64,000 nucleotides of DNA from SAR202 cluster bacterium bin90 (GTDB lineage: Bacteria; Chloroflexota; Dehalococcoidia; Lucifugimonadales; JADFKI01): NCBI GenBank assembly GCA_002238855.1, contig MPND01000009.1, positions 38,732 through 102,731 on the forward strand. The letters are read 5' to 3'. A program made the position numbers and the translations under genes. Under the pieces are notes generated by a model. It was not told the DNA's origin, did no database searches, and worked only from the letters and a program-made list of their open reading frames with translations. Position 1 is the first letter of the stretch, and each line of letters starts with the position of its first letter. Positions 41,472 to 50,169 of this stretch are shown here, piece after piece.

Positions 41472-42521
41472 TTGCTGATAATCAATCCGGATACTTACCG
41501 TACCTTCATCAAGCCCTTGCTATTCCGGCTTTCACCGGAAACTGCTCAGTCCCTGTCACACATTGCCTTGAAGCAGCGCCAGATCTGGCGCGCGGCAGAG
41601 CCGCTACTGAATGTGGACAACTCGCGCCTTGAGGTTGACCTCGCCGGCATGAGAATAAACAATCCTGTTGGACTCGCTGCAGGATACGACAAGGACTGCG
41701 AGTCACTTCCATCGCTCGCCTCGTTAGGATTCGGCTACCTGACCTGCGGGACAGTTACCGAATTGCCTCGAGCGGGCAACCCATCACCGCGCGTACTGCG
41801 CTACGAGAGCGACGAAGCTCTGGTAAACTCACTCGGCTTTCCCAGCAAGGGCGTGGAGCACACCGCTACCCGGCTGGAACAGGCACTTCCTCTGCTGAAC
41901 GGCACACCGGTTGTCGCCAGCGTATCTGGCGTCGCGCCGGACGAGATCCTGCGCTGCCATCAGCGCCTTGAACCGCTTGCGTCAGCCATCGAAGTCAACA
42001 TCAGTTCCCCCAACACTCTGGGCCTGCGCATCTTCCAGCAGTCCGAAACGCTGAGACAACTTCTGTTAGGGCTTAACGACCAGCGAAGCAAGCCGCTGTT
42101 CATCAAGCTCCCTCCATACTTGGTGACACCTTCGATCGGCAGCGAGCAGAAGGACATGGTCCTCAGTCTCGTCAATGTCTGCGCGGAGCAGGGTGTTGAG
42201 GCAGTAACCGTTTCCAACACCTGGCCCGTAAGGGATTCGCGCCTTGCCGTAGGGGCGGGCGGTCTGAGTGGCAAACCCGTATTCGCCGACATGCTGCAGA
42301 TGGTCGCCGATATCAGGGCTGAAACCGGCAGCAGTATGGCGATAAACGCCTGCGGCGGTATATTCAGCGGCGCCGACGCGTTAGCCGCAATTCAGGCCGG
42401 CGCAACCACCGTCCAGATCCTCACCAGCCTCGTTTACAGGGGCCCCGGCATCGTCCGCCGCATAAACGAGCAGATGCTCTCCCTCATGGACCGTGAGCAC
42501 ATGCCCGCCCTCACTTACTAG
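41472..42521 (+). CDS. pyrD: Dihydroorotate dehydrogenase, class 2 (quinone-dependent)
   Basis: The 349-residue membrane-associated flavoenzyme oxidises dihydroorotate in pyrimidine synthesis. The N-terminal helix pair (INPDTYRTFIKPLLFRLSPETAQSL) is the quinone-binding domain of class 2. The FMN-binding and catalytic parts include NNPVGLAAGYDKD, GTVTELPRAGNPSPRVLR, EVNISSPNT with the catalytic Ser, FIKLPPYL and AIQAGATTVQILTSLVY. The start is TTG with AGAGGA six bases upstream; an ATG at 41464 is out of frame. Transcription is from an extended -10 promoter, and a strong terminator follows. Confidence 0.95.
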   Translation: MLIINPDTYRTFIKPLLFRLSPETAQSLSHIALKQRQIWRAAEPLLNVDNSRLEVDLAGMRINNPVGLAAGYDKDCESLPSLASLGFGYLTCGTVTELPRAGNPSPRVLRYESDEALVNSLGFPSKGVEHTATRLEQALPLLNGTPVVASVSGVAPDEILRCHQRLEPLASAIEVNISSPNTLGLRIFQQSETLRQLLLGLNDQRSKPLFIKLPPYLVTPSIGSEQKDMVLSLVNVCAEQGVEAVTVSNTWPVRDSRLAVGAGGLSGKPVFADMLQMVADIRAETGSSMAINACGGIFSGADALAAIQAGATTVQILTSLVYRGPGIVRRINEQMLSLMDREHMPALTY

Positions 42522-42548
42522 TACCCGAATTCTAACGCCCGAAATCGC

Positions 42549-42590
42549 AGCGCGGACGCTGGATTCATCAATCCGGCGTCCGCGCTCTTT
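42549..42590 (+). terminator. Intrinsic terminator after pyrD
   Basis: A 16-bp stem (42549-42564 with 42571-42586, one G-T wobble) with a six-base loop, followed by CTTTCAT. It lies between convergent pyrD and the subtilase gene and could act in both directions. Confidence 0.75.
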
Positions 42591-42649
42591 CATACATTTG
42601 CTGTCAGAATATTCTCGACAGCTGCGACCAGTCTTCCTTCTCCTCTATG

Positions 42650-45064
42650 CTACGGGCCAACTGAGAATATCCCCCAGCACACTACCGTGCTGTCTTCACG
42701 CTGGATTGCGCAGGCTCCATGATCTCCTGTGCTCACGGACTTGAACCTGCCCTCCGGTGGCGTTGCCTTGCCGTGTTCGTTCGAGCCCCAGCATGTGATC
42801 GTTCCATTCACATTCAACCCGCAGGCGTGGTCGGAACCGTAGCTGACTTCGATAAATCCGCCCACTCGCGGGTCGGGTAGCCGTGATGTTGCCTCGACGC
42901 TGAGAGTCAGGGTGAAGCTTCCCGTAACCCCTGCATCGAACGTTGTCGCCTCGATCGTATACTTACCGGCGGACAGATCTTCAACCTCAATCAGCGAGTC
43001 AGTATCTGACCCCGGAGCGACGTCGTCGTTCTCATACTTCAGGTCGCCGCCCCTGCCAAAACCTTCAGTCAGGTAGAGGTACGTATCCGCCTCGTCGGAT
43101 GTGAGCGAGATCGAAACATTGCTGTCTTCTGTAATCTCGAAAGTATAGTAGAGAGCAGACCTGTCAACAGAGCTCTGCCCTGACGGTCTGTCAGATACGC
43201 AGTCCTCGGTCCAGGTCCCCTCAATTTCGAGTTCATCCGAATCGTCAATCTCCCCTAAATCCTCGAGGCAAGGATCGTAAGGCACATCCGCGGCCGGTAG
43301 CCGCGCGAAGCCATACCCCCATGTATAGTCCGGCCCCTCCTCACCCAAATCGACAGTGTTAGACCTTATATAGTTCGCAATGTCCACAGCATTGCTGTCC
43401 GGATTCAGTTGCTTGGCAAGTGCGGCCATTCCCGCCACATGTGGGGAAGCTTGGCTTGTACCGAAGAACGACCGAGCATATACGACCGAGTACGCGCCGT
43501 TCGATCCGACAACATCCGGCTTTATTGTGTCCACATCCGGCGTGACGGGACCCTGGCTGCTGAAGGTCTCAATTTCGGTCGGCTCATAGACCCAGGAAGC
43601 ACCCACGGCAAGCAATCCGGGGTTGCCGCTCTCTGCCGGTGTACCTATGCTTCCGGCGGCGGTGGCATATTCCAAGTCCTGCTTGGAAAAGGCATTCAAC
43701 TGAATCCAGTCAGGAGTCTCTCCCGAATAATGCCTCACTGATAAGCAATATACCGCCTTCTCCTCTGCTGTGAAAATAAACACTTCGCGAGGCAGTGGGA
43801 ACTCGGGTTGGAAACTGTCACTTGCCGCGACGCGCTCGCCCGTATCTTTGTTTACTAGCCAGATGTCCAGGTCACTTTCTGGATCCCCAGGGAGCCAGTT
43901 ATCTTCCCATCTCAGTTGTCCGACAAAGTCTTCATCTGCTCCGAGCTGTACGTCGTTGCACTCATCATCGTCGGTGAAATTGTGAACACCGTTCCCGTCA
44001 GGATCTGAGTACGCTCCGCTCCACGTTGCCTCCGCGTTATTACCAGCGGAATTCACCCAGGTCATGTTTGTCGCAACAGCGAGGTTCACTGTGTTCAGCG
44101 GGCTGATTATACTGTACGTGCTTCCATCTCCGGGGCCGCTCCATATCCACCCCACCGAGTGGTTGATGACGTCCACCCCCTCCGAAGCCATCCATCTGGT
44201 CGCAAACCTCAGGTCTCCCCATGAGGCAGGGTTGGCGATGTAATAGGTTGCTTCCGGCGCAATGTCATACGCCGATTCAGTGACCGCACTGCCGTGGAAG
44301 CTGTCAATTTCACAGTCTTCTATGTCACTGGTAACCGTCCCGAGGTCAGTGAAGCAGAGCGCGCGTACCTGCTCCGCCGCAGGCAACTCCAGCCCCATCA
44401 GGTCCTGGAATCCCCTGAAGCCGGTATCGATTATGCCGATTTTCATTCCCTCGCCCTTCACGCCGGCGAGATGCCAGATATCTGCTCCGTGCAATGAAAC
44501 TGCTGGGCTGGTCAACGTTTCCTGTGCCGCCTGAGGCGGGATAATCGTGCTAACGTTGATAACGCCTTCTTGCTGCGATAAATTCCCAAGCATCGTGACA
44601 AGCACATACGCCTCGATGCTGTCCACTTCGGCGAATCTGACGGAGGCCCCACTCTCATTAAGGTATTCCGTTACAGAATCGAGATGTGCCTCCTCCACAA
44701 AAACCGTCACCGCCACCGACTCGTCATCGCTGATCGGAGCTGCCGAAGCCGCAGAGTGAGCAGTCGCAAACCCGCTCTCCACCTGCTCCACCAGATCGTT
44801 CAGTATAGAGTCCATGTTCCCATACTTCGGCAGGTTGCTCTTACCTTCAGGGGGCGTAACATCCACATCAGTGCCACTGCCTTCCGGCGTAGCAGTGGGC
44901 GCTGGCGTCGGCGTATCTTCCGTTTGCGCCGAAACTCTCGTCCCCTCAGTGCCCGAAAGCACTACAAATAATAACGCTGCCGACACCGCGACAGCGAAAA
45001 TAAAGACTACTATCTGCTTCCAACCCCTGAGCGCCGTCAAGTTTCGCAATTCACCGATCTCCAT
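42650..45064 (-). CDS. Subtilisin-family serine protease with PPC and RCC1-like C-terminal parts
   Basis: The 804-residue protein has an N-terminal membrane helix (IVVFIFAVAVSAALLFVVL), a Thr/Pro-rich spacer, an inhibitor-like prodomain and an S8 catalytic domain. The triad is Asp in IGIIDTGFRG, His in IDSFHGSAV and Ser in FFGTSQASPHVAGMAAL. A pre-peptidase C-terminal (PPC) beta domain follows (residues about 630-735), then about one and a half RCC1-type repeats, HACGLNVNGTITCWGSNE and ACAIQREDSTVVCWG. It should be exported and cleave extracellular protein, feeding the peptide importers. The RCC1 array is unusually short. Confidence 0.88.
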   Translation of the reverse strand: MEIGELRNLTALRGWKQIVVFIFAVAVSAALLFVVLSGTEGTRVSAQTEDTPTPAPTATPEGSGTDVDVTPPEGKSNLPKYGNMDSILNDLVEQVESGFATAHSAASAAPISDDESVAVTVFVEEAHLDSVTEYLNESGASVRFAEVDSIEAYVLVTMLGNLSQQEGVINVSTIIPPQAAQETLTSPAVSLHGADIWHLAGVKGEGMKIGIIDTGFRGFQDLMGLELPAAEQVRALCFTDLGTVTSDIEDCEIDSFHGSAVTESAYDIAPEATYYIANPASWGDLRFATRWMASEGVDVINHSVGWIWSGPGDGSTYSIISPLNTVNLAVATNMTWVNSAGNNAEATWSGAYSDPDGNGVHNFTDDDECNDVQLGADEDFVGQLRWEDNWLPGDPESDLDIWLVNKDTGERVAASDSFQPEFPLPREVFIFTAEEKAVYCLSVRHYSGETPDWIQLNAFSKQDLEYATAAGSIGTPAESGNPGLLAVGASWVYEPTEIETFSSQGPVTPDVDTIKPDVVGSNGAYSVVYARSFFGTSQASPHVAGMAALAKQLNPDSNAVDIANYIRSNTVDLGEEGPDYTWGYGFARLPAADVPYDPCLEDLGEIDDSDELEIEGTWTEDCVSDRPSGQSSVDRSALYYTFEITEDSNVSISLTSDEADTYLYLTEGFGRGGDLKYENDDVAPGSDTDSLIEVEDLSAGKYTIEATTFDAGVTGSFTLTLSVEATSRLPDPRVGGFIEVSYGSDHACGLNVNGTITCWGSNEHGKATPPEGRFKSVSTGDHGACAIQREDSTVVCWGIFSVGP

Positions 45065-45292
45065 TCATTGTTCTTATCAACCATTTAACAAGGTATAAGT
45101 CTACCAATTAGGCTCACACATCATCAACCAAAAGAGTCAGGACTTGCATCTCGGTTTCAATGCACCGTCGACCGGCACTATACAATCTGGTGAATGGTAG
45201 TGAAAAAGCATCGCCTACGCCCCGGAGGTCCTGTCGACGCACAGCGGCGCAATTGCTAATCGCGCACTCCCAAGCAAACCAACCAGAGACAG

Positions 45293-46237
45293 TTAGCCCG
45301 CCTGCCGAAGTAGCTCATCCACTTCCGCCCGATACGGCATCGCACCCTGTGCGCCCGGCTTCGTCACCGCAAGCGCACCCGCCGCCGCTCCAAACCTCAG
45401 CGCGTCATGTAGCCCGCGTCCCTCGGAAAGCGCAACCGCCAGCCCCGCTCCGAACGCATCTCCCGCAGCCACGCTATCTACCGCATCCACGTTCATAGGA
45501 GGCACATAGTACTGCTCACCCCGCGTAGCGCCAAACACACCCTCGTAACCCATCTTCACGATCGCCGCTCCTGCGCCCCGTGCCAGTAGTGCCTCCGCCG
45601 CCAACCGCGCGCTGCTCACATCCGTAACGCGGATGCCCGTCAGCTCCGCCGCCTCCGTCTCGTTGGGAGTGAGGAAATCTGCAAGGACAAACCCCTCAGC
45701 GGGCATATCCGCCGCGGGAGCCGGGTCCCACACAACACGAACCCCTGCATCACGCGCAAACCTTGCAACCGCAAGCGAAACCTCAGGCGGCGTCTCCAGT
45801 TGCAGCATCAGTGTGTCCGCACCCTCCATCGCGAGCTTTGCCGCCTCCATCTGCGACTCGTCACTCGCCCTGTTCGCCCCGTACACCTCGGCTATGATGT
45901 TCTGTCCTTCGTCGTCCACCATTATCACGGCGACACCCGTGCTGTTTGCAGGATCGAGCGCCACACCACTCATATCCACGCCCGCCGTTCGCATGCTATC
46001 CAGGAGCGAACGACCAAAATCGTCATCGCCAACTCTGTCAACCATCCGCGTCTCTGCCCCAAGCCTTGAGACCGCCAACGCCTGGTTCGCCCCCTTGCCG
46101 CCTCCCGCCATGAAGAATCCGTCCCCATGCACCGTCTCGCCCGGTTCAGGCATTCTCTGCACTGTGGCGACCACATCCATATTGATGCCGCCCAGCACCA
46201 CGATCTTCGGTCTCTCTCTTGTCTCCGGCGATGCCAT
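45293..46237 (-). CDS. rbsK: Ribokinase / PfkB-family sugar kinase
   Basis: The 314-residue kinase has the ribokinase signatures: VVLGGINMDVVATVQRMPEPGETVHG at the N-terminus (in part), GGGKGANQALAVSRLGA, the second PfkB motif DSVAAGDAFGAGLAVAL with catalytic Asp, and LTPNETEAAELTGI. Ribokinase phosphorylates ribose at C5 using ATP. It lies five bases after the HAD-phosphatase gene on the same strand, so the two are probably co-expressed. Specificity for ribose rather than another pentose, adenosine or deoxyribose is an inference from overall similarity. Confidence 0.88.
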   Translation of the reverse strand: MASPETRERPKIVVLGGINMDVVATVQRMPEPGETVHGDGFFMAGGGKGANQALAVSRLGAETRMVDRVGDDDFGRSLLDSMRTAGVDMSGVALDPANSTGVAVIMVDDEGQNIIAEVYGANRASDESQMEAAKLAMEGADTLMLQLETPPEVSLAVARFARDAGVRVVWDPAPAADMPAEGFVLADFLTPNETEAAELTGIRVTDVSSARLAAEALLARGAGAAIVKMGYEGVFGATRGEQYYVPPMNVDAVDSVAAGDAFGAGLAVALSEGRGLHDALRFGAAAGALAVTKPGAQGAMPYRAEVDELLRQAG

Positions 46238-46242
46238 ATCCG

Positions 46243-47064
46243 CTATCCAATCAGACCTTCATCCAGCAATTCTTCGAGTACCCGCGCGACACCGTGCTCG
46301 GCAAACGATGGCGCTATCCTGTCTGCGACCTCAAGCGCCTCTGGAACCGCGTCCCCAACGGCAATGCCCAGGTCCACCCACTCGAGCATCTGTATATCGT
46401 TGTACCCATTGCCGAACGCAATCGTCTCCGAGCGTCGTATGCCAAAATGCTCACACATCCACGCCAGAGCGTCTTCCTTGCCGCCCCTGGGATGAAGTAT
46501 CTCGCAGAAATACGGCAGCGACCGCGTCACCAGAACCTGCTCCGAAAGCCGCGGCTTGATGCTGCGTTCCAGATGTTCCACGGCATCATCGTCGCCCACG
46601 ACCACAAACCGCGTCAGGTCGAGTTCCGCCACTTCCCGAAGGTCCCCCACGAGCTCAACCTCGATCTCCGTTCGTTGCCCGTACGATTCCGCCCACTCGC
46701 TCATCCTGTCTACATACATTCCGCCATGGACATATCCCACCGCCTGCAGTCCATCCGCAGATATATGTCCCTCCAACGCATCAAGCGCCGACAGCGCCAT
46801 GTCCGCAGTCAATGGACAATGGCGAAGCACCTCACCGCTGGAAGGGTAGGCGACGTATGCCCCTTGCGAGGTGGCGATCGGAACATCTATGCCCAGCGCC
46901 TCGCAGTTGGTGGCAGCCGAACCAAATGCTCTGCCCGTCGCCAGCGTTACTATCGCTCCGGCTTCTCGCGCAGCTTCAACCGCTCTGCGTGTTCTTTCTG
47001 CGATCGGACTGCCCATGCTCCGAATCGTGCCGTCAATATCCAGCGCTATCAGCTTGTATCCCAT
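46243..47064 (-). CDS. Cof-type HAD-superfamily (IIB) sugar-phosphate phosphatase
   Basis: The 273-residue hydrolase carries motif I LIALDIDGTIRS with the nucleophilic Asp, motif II LATGRAFGSA, the helical cap of subclass IIB, and motifs III/IV in the IAFGNGYNDIQMLEWVDLGIAVGDA stretch (in part). Members dephosphorylate sugar phosphates, pyridoxal phosphate or flavin intermediates; no substrate can be read from this sequence. It precedes the ribokinase on the minus strand by five bases, suggesting that the two act on the same sugar-phosphate pool. Confidence 0.88.
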   Translation of the reverse strand: MGYKLIALDIDGTIRSMGSPIAERTRRAVEAAREAGAIVTLATGRAFGSAATNCEALGIDVPIATSQGAYVAYPSSGEVLRHCPLTADMALSALDALEGHISADGLQAVGYVHGGMYVDRMSEWAESYGQRTEIEVELVGDLREVAELDLTRFVVVGDDDAVEHLERSIKPRLSEQVLVTRSLPYFCEILHPRGGKEDALAWMCEHFGIRRSETIAFGNGYNDIQMLEWVDLGIAVGDAVPEALEVADRIAPSFAEHGVARVLEELLDEGLIG

Positions 47065-47081
47065 TTCACCACTTCAGATCG

Positions 47082-47090
47082 TGCTAGAAT
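47082..47090 (+). promoter_or_regulatory. Extended -10 element upstream of a small ORF
   Basis: TGCTAGAAT lies about 40 bp upstream of the ATG at 47131 and just outside the divergent HAD gene. Confidence 0.35.
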
Positions 47091-47130
47091 TGCCGAACTT
47101 CCATCGATCCCAATAGAAACCCTCAGGACT

Positions 47131-47241
47131 ATGAATCACATGAACCTGCTGAAACGTTTGCCCCCACGCCTTATACTCTGGCTCATATTGCTGCCCGTAG
47201 TAATCTACATCCTCATCACGGCGATGCGTGACAGCAACTGA
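47131..47241 (+). CDS. Tiny single-pass membrane protein (36 residues)
   Basis: A short ORF with ATG, CAGGA just upstream and TGA at 47239-47241. The product has a basic amphipathic N-terminus (NHMNLLKRLPPR) and one clear membrane helix (LILWLILLPVVIYILITA) ending in MRDSN, the pattern of small bacterial membrane proteins with the N-terminus inside. It lies between the divergent HAD gene and convergent ridA and has an extended -10 element upstream. No homologue is recalled; evidence is limited to structure and context. Confidence 0.45.
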   Translation: MNHMNLLKRLPPRLILWLILLPVVIYILITAMRDSN

Positions 47242-47323
47242 TGCATCTTCCTACCTATTGAGTTGGTCGAAGGTGGTTCCCGGCTTAATTCCGCGGTTCC
47301 ACATAGTCCGGGACGACCAATTA

Positions 47324-47794
47324 TCAGGCGTCCCTGATTTCCACCACCATCTCGATTTCCACGGGAATGTCATTCGGCAGCGATGCCATCCCGACCGCCG
47401 ACCGCGCATGCCGCCCCTTCTCCCCGAACACTTCCACGAGCAGGTCTGAGCACCCATTTGCCACTTGTGGCTGCTGGTTGAACTCCGGCGTGCAGTTGAC
47501 CATAGACAGCAATTTCACAATCCGCTCTACTCTATCCAGGTCCCCCAGCGAACTCTTCAGCCGTGACAGCAAGTTTATGCCAACCAGTCTAGCCGATTCG
47601 TAGCCCTCTTCTTGTGTCAGGTCTTTGCCCACCTTGCCATTGGGCGTGCTGCCGTCCTCCCGCTCCGCAGGGCCCAGACCTGCCACGAACAGCAGGTTGC
47701 CGGTCTGCACTGCCGGCACATAGTTTGCTATTGGTTGTGGGCTTTCCGGTAGTGTGATGCCCAGTTCTTCTAGCCGCTTCTCGACTTCCGCCAT
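47324..47794 (-). CDS. RidA/YjgF-family enamine/imine deaminase-like protein
   Basis: The 156-residue protein has the RidA trimeric fold pattern: NYVPAVQTGNLLFVAGLGP, GKVGKDLTQEEGYESARLVGINLLSRL (in part), VERIVKLLSMVNCTPEF and HARSAVGMASLPNDIPVEIEMV, which contains the conserved Arg that binds the carboxylate. RidA proteins hydrolyse reactive enamines from PLP enzymes; this longer branch (about 155 residues) has a less clear role. It is isolated, with a 346-bp gap upstream. Confidence 0.9.
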   Translation of the reverse strand: MAEVEKRLEELGITLPESPQPIANYVPAVQTGNLLFVAGLGPAEREDGSTPNGKVGKDLTQEEGYESARLVGINLLSRLKSSLGDLDRVERIVKLLSMVNCTPEFNQQPQVANGCSDLLVEVFGEKGRHARSAVGMASLPNDIPVEIEMVVEIRDA

Positions 47795-47971
47795 AATTCA
47801 AAACCTCCATTCCTAATGCGGTCCGCATTCTATCGGATAAACCCAGCCCGCATTCTATCGGATATTGAGAGTCGATTACCAGATTGTTGGGATTTTCCTG
47901 CTAAGTAGTTTATGCTTATGAGCGCGGGATAGGTCTCAATTTACACCTGTCATCCTTCATAAGTACCCATA

Positions 47972-47984
47972 TTTGAGTCTCAAA
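47972..47984. promoter_or_regulatory. Palindrome TTTGAG-T-CTCAAA, possible operator
   Basis: A perfect 13-bp inverted repeat flanked by two half-site-like copies (47931-47940 inverted; 48007-48015 direct). Spacing between the motifs is about 30-40 bp. It lies upstream of the regulator's promoter and could be an autoregulatory site. Confidence 0.4.
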
Positions 47985-48069
47985 AGACAGTGAAAAAGTG
48001 ACCTATATTGAGACTCGCCCTCATTAAGCGCCCTGGTCCGCTCGGTATCTTCGGTTGAGTAATTGGGAC

Positions 48070-48098
48070 TTGACAGATGTAAATGAGCCTGAGAAAAT
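48070..48098 (+). promoter_or_regulatory. Probable promoter of the Fur-family gene
   Basis: TTGACA (48070-48075) and GAAAAT (48093-48098) are 17 bp apart, about 55 bp upstream of the ATG at 48156. Confidence 0.45.
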
Positions 48099-48155
48099 GT
48101 TCGCTAACAGAGATTAGGTCGCAATTAGTTTTGGCAGGAAGTGAGACTGGGTATC

Positions 48156-48629
48156 ATGACTACTGTACTGACATCGCGCCCGGACATCATGGCAATTCTG
48201 GAAGACAGAGGCTATCGATCGACCGTGCCGAGGCGGGCGATAGTCCATGTCATAGAGGATATGCAAGAAGGGTTTACGGCGGAGGATGTGGTCAAGAAAC
48301 TTCCCGGTGTTGGAAGGGCGACCGTATTCCGCACGCTGAAGCTTTTCCTGGAAACCGGAATCATTTGTAGGCTAAATCTCCTCGATGGCGCCCCCAGGTA
48401 CATGCTCTCACGCGTTGAGCATCACCACCATACGGTCTGCGTTCGATGTGGAAAGGTGGGAGAGTTCCGAGCTGCGACAGTTGAACGCCTCATGAGAATC
48501 ATTGGCGACGATTTGTCTGGTGAGATAGTCGGTCATCGCATCGAGCTTTATGTAATCTGCGAGCAGTGCCTAGGAGATGGCGCTATATTACCTAACAATA
48601 TCCATGCGAATCTACACTCTCACGCATAA
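48156..48629 (+). CDS. Fur-family metalloregulator, probably Zur-like
   Basis: The 157-residue protein has the Fur winged-helix domain (YRSTVPRRAIVHVIEDM and GVGRATVFRTLKLFLETGII with the recognition helix) and the dimerisation domain. Metal ligands are suggested by EHHHHTVCVRCGKVGEF and the C-terminal CEQC, giving the two CxxC pairs that bind structural zinc and the His cluster of the sensing site. It stands directly upstream of a zinc-type ABC importer, so zinc-dependent repression is the natural inference; iron or manganese cannot be excluded. A GTG at 48141 is an alternative start. Confidence 0.9.
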   Translation: MTTVLTSRPDIMAILEDRGYRSTVPRRAIVHVIEDMQEGFTAEDVVKKLPGVGRATVFRTLKLFLETGIICRLNLLDGAPRYMLSRVEHHHHTVCVRCGKVGEFRAATVERLMRIIGDDLSGEIVGHRIELYVICEQCLGDGAILPNNIHANLHSHA

Positions 48630-48709
48630 CTGAGACTGAATATCGTTAATGTCGTTTCAATCGGCCATCTTTTTCTTGAGCGAAGCGGTTACCCTGCCTC
48701 ACTCAAAAC

Positions 48710-48750
48710 AATAAAAGTTTATTGGAGTATTATTGAGAATGAGTATCATT
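48710..48750 (+). promoter_or_regulatory. Two palindromes at the znuA start, candidate Fur/Zur operator
   Basis: AATAAA-AG-TTTATT (48710-48723) and AATGA-GTA-TCATT (48738-48750) are perfect inverted repeats with a 14-bp gap between them. The second overlaps the znuA start codon. Binding of a repressor here would block transcription or initiation. Confidence 0.45.
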
Positions 48751-50148
48751 AGTGGCAGGTCATTTAACGTTCTGTCAATTTGTCTGGTAGTTCTTCTGTC
48801 CTTAGTCGCCTGTTCGGATGGTGCGTCCACCCCTGCGCCCGAACCGGCAACCCAAGTTCCGGCACAGGCGGCTCCCACAGCAGTCCCACCCGCACAGGCG
48901 GCACCCACAGCAGTCCCGCCCACAGCAGCCCCACCCGCACAGCCGGCCCCGGCTCCCGTGCCTGAGGTCATGGCCGAACCAGTAAGTGTCGTAACCACCA
49001 CTAACATTGTCGCGGACTGGATTGGCAATGTTGGCGGTGACAGGGTAGAAGTCCTGAGTCTTCTACCTGTCGGCGCGGACCCACATGCATACCAGCCGGG
49101 CGCGCAGGATGTCGCCGCCATCGCGGATGCGGATATGGTCCTCGCAATCGGGTTGGGCTTGGAGGAATCCTGGCTGCACGAGCTGCTGCAAAATGCCGCC
49201 CGTGACGAATCCTCGATCGTGGAAGTTGCAGAAATCATCGACCCCATTGAGTTCGGAGAAACCCACGCTGAGGATGTTGAAATCCTTGAAGAAATCAGCC
49301 TCGTCGTTCACGAGGTGGAAGAAGGGGAGATCAGCGCAGAAGAAGGATTGATGGAAATTCAGGAAGCCATCGAAGCTGCCGAGGCGAGGGCGGAAGAAGA
49401 GGAAGCGGAAGACCATCACGAAGACGAAGAAGACGAGGACGAAGAGGAAGGCCACGACAATGGCGATGTAGATGGGGAAGATGGCCAGATGCACCTTCCC
49501 GAAATGGTGATGGAACTGATCGCCCAGGTAGAGTCCGGTCAGTTTGATGCTGATGCAGCCATAGAAGAGATCGAGCATCTGACCGAAGAAGGAGAGGAAG
49601 AGCACGACGATCACGGTCACGGAACAAACGACCCGCACTTCTGGTTCGACCCGATTCGCGTCAAACTCGTGGTCAACGACTTGGCCGCTCGCCTGTCCGT
49701 TATCGACCCGGACGGAAGAGACATATATACATCAAACGCCGCGGCGTACAATGCCCAGCTCGACGATCTACACTCCTGGACTGAGGAACAGGTTGCCATA
49801 GTCCCCGATGATCACAGGTACCTTGTGACTTCCCACGAGAGTTTCGGATACTTTGCCGAGGTTTACGGATTTGAGGTAGTCGGTGTAATCCTGTCAACCA
49901 CAACTGAGGTGGAACCCTCACCGGCTGACCTCGTCGAATTGACCCACGAGGTCGAAGAGTATGGGGTGCCAGCGATATTTGGTGAAACGACCGTAAGTGA
50001 CCGTCTCGCCGAGTCCATCGCCAGTGAGTCCGGCGCGGAACTTGTCCGCCTCTACTCCGGTTCGCTCGGTACTGAAGGCAGTGGCGCTGAAACATACCTT
50101 GAAATGGTTCGCACGAATGTGGAACGAATTGTCGACGCCCTGAAGTGA
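48739..50148 (+). CDS. znuA: Zinc-type ABC transporter substrate-binding lipoprotein with His/acidic loop
   Basis: The 469-residue protein has a lipoprotein signal (VVLLSLVACSDG, Cys25), a Pro/Ala-rich linker of about 50 residues and a cluster A-I metal-binding domain. First ligand region is PVGADPHAYQPG, then a long insert rich in Glu, Asp and His (residues about 180-295, with HHEDEEDEDEEEGHDNGDVDG in part and EEHDDHGHG), followed by DPHFWFDPI, SHESFGYFAEVYGF and the late IFGETTVSDRLAE. Such His-rich acidic loops are known in ZnuA proteins and collect zinc. ATG at 48739 is used; TTG at 48733 with GGAG is an alternative. First transporter gene of the locus. Confidence 0.9.
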   Translation: MSIISGRSFNVLSICLVVLLSLVACSDGASTPAPEPATQVPAQAAPTAVPPAQAAPTAVPPTAAPPAQPAPAPVPEVMAEPVSVVTTTNIVADWIGNVGGDRVEVLSLLPVGADPHAYQPGAQDVAAIADADMVLAIGLGLEESWLHELLQNAARDESSIVEVAEIIDPIEFGETHAEDVEILEEISLVVHEVEEGEISAEEGLMEIQEAIEAAEARAEEEEAEDHHEDEEDEDEEEGHDNGDVDGEDGQMHLPEMVMELIAQVESGQFDADAAIEEIEHLTEEGEEEHDDHGHGTNDPHFWFDPIRVKLVVNDLAARLSVIDPDGRDIYTSNAAAYNAQLDDLHSWTEEQVAIVPDDHRYLVTSHESFGYFAEVYGFEVVGVILSTTTEVEPSPADLVELTHEVEEYGVPAIFGETTVSDRLAESIASESGAELVRLYSGSLGTEGSGAETYLEMVRTNVERIVDALK

Positions 50149-50169
50149 CCTTGTTTCTTGACCTGCATG

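Larger units (their letters stand above)
47795..48140. other. 346-bp gap upstream of the Fur-family gene with repeated TTGAGAC motifs
   Basis: No coding sequence is seen. It holds the ridA leader, a probable promoter for the regulator gene, and three related motifs: AGGTCTCAAT (47931-47940), the palindrome TTTGAGTCTCAAA (47972-47984) and ATTGAGACT (48007-48015). Confidence 0.6.

Noticed and set aside
46219..47064. Long plus-strand frame over the HAD gene
   Set aside because: Antisense to a clear HAD phosphatase; only its last 36 codons (47131-47241), outside that gene, look like a real small ORF.
49063..49638. Minus-strand frame rich in Phe and Leu opposite the znuA acidic insert
   Set aside because: Acidic codons read backwards give hydrophobic runs; no start signal and no membrane protein pattern beyond that.
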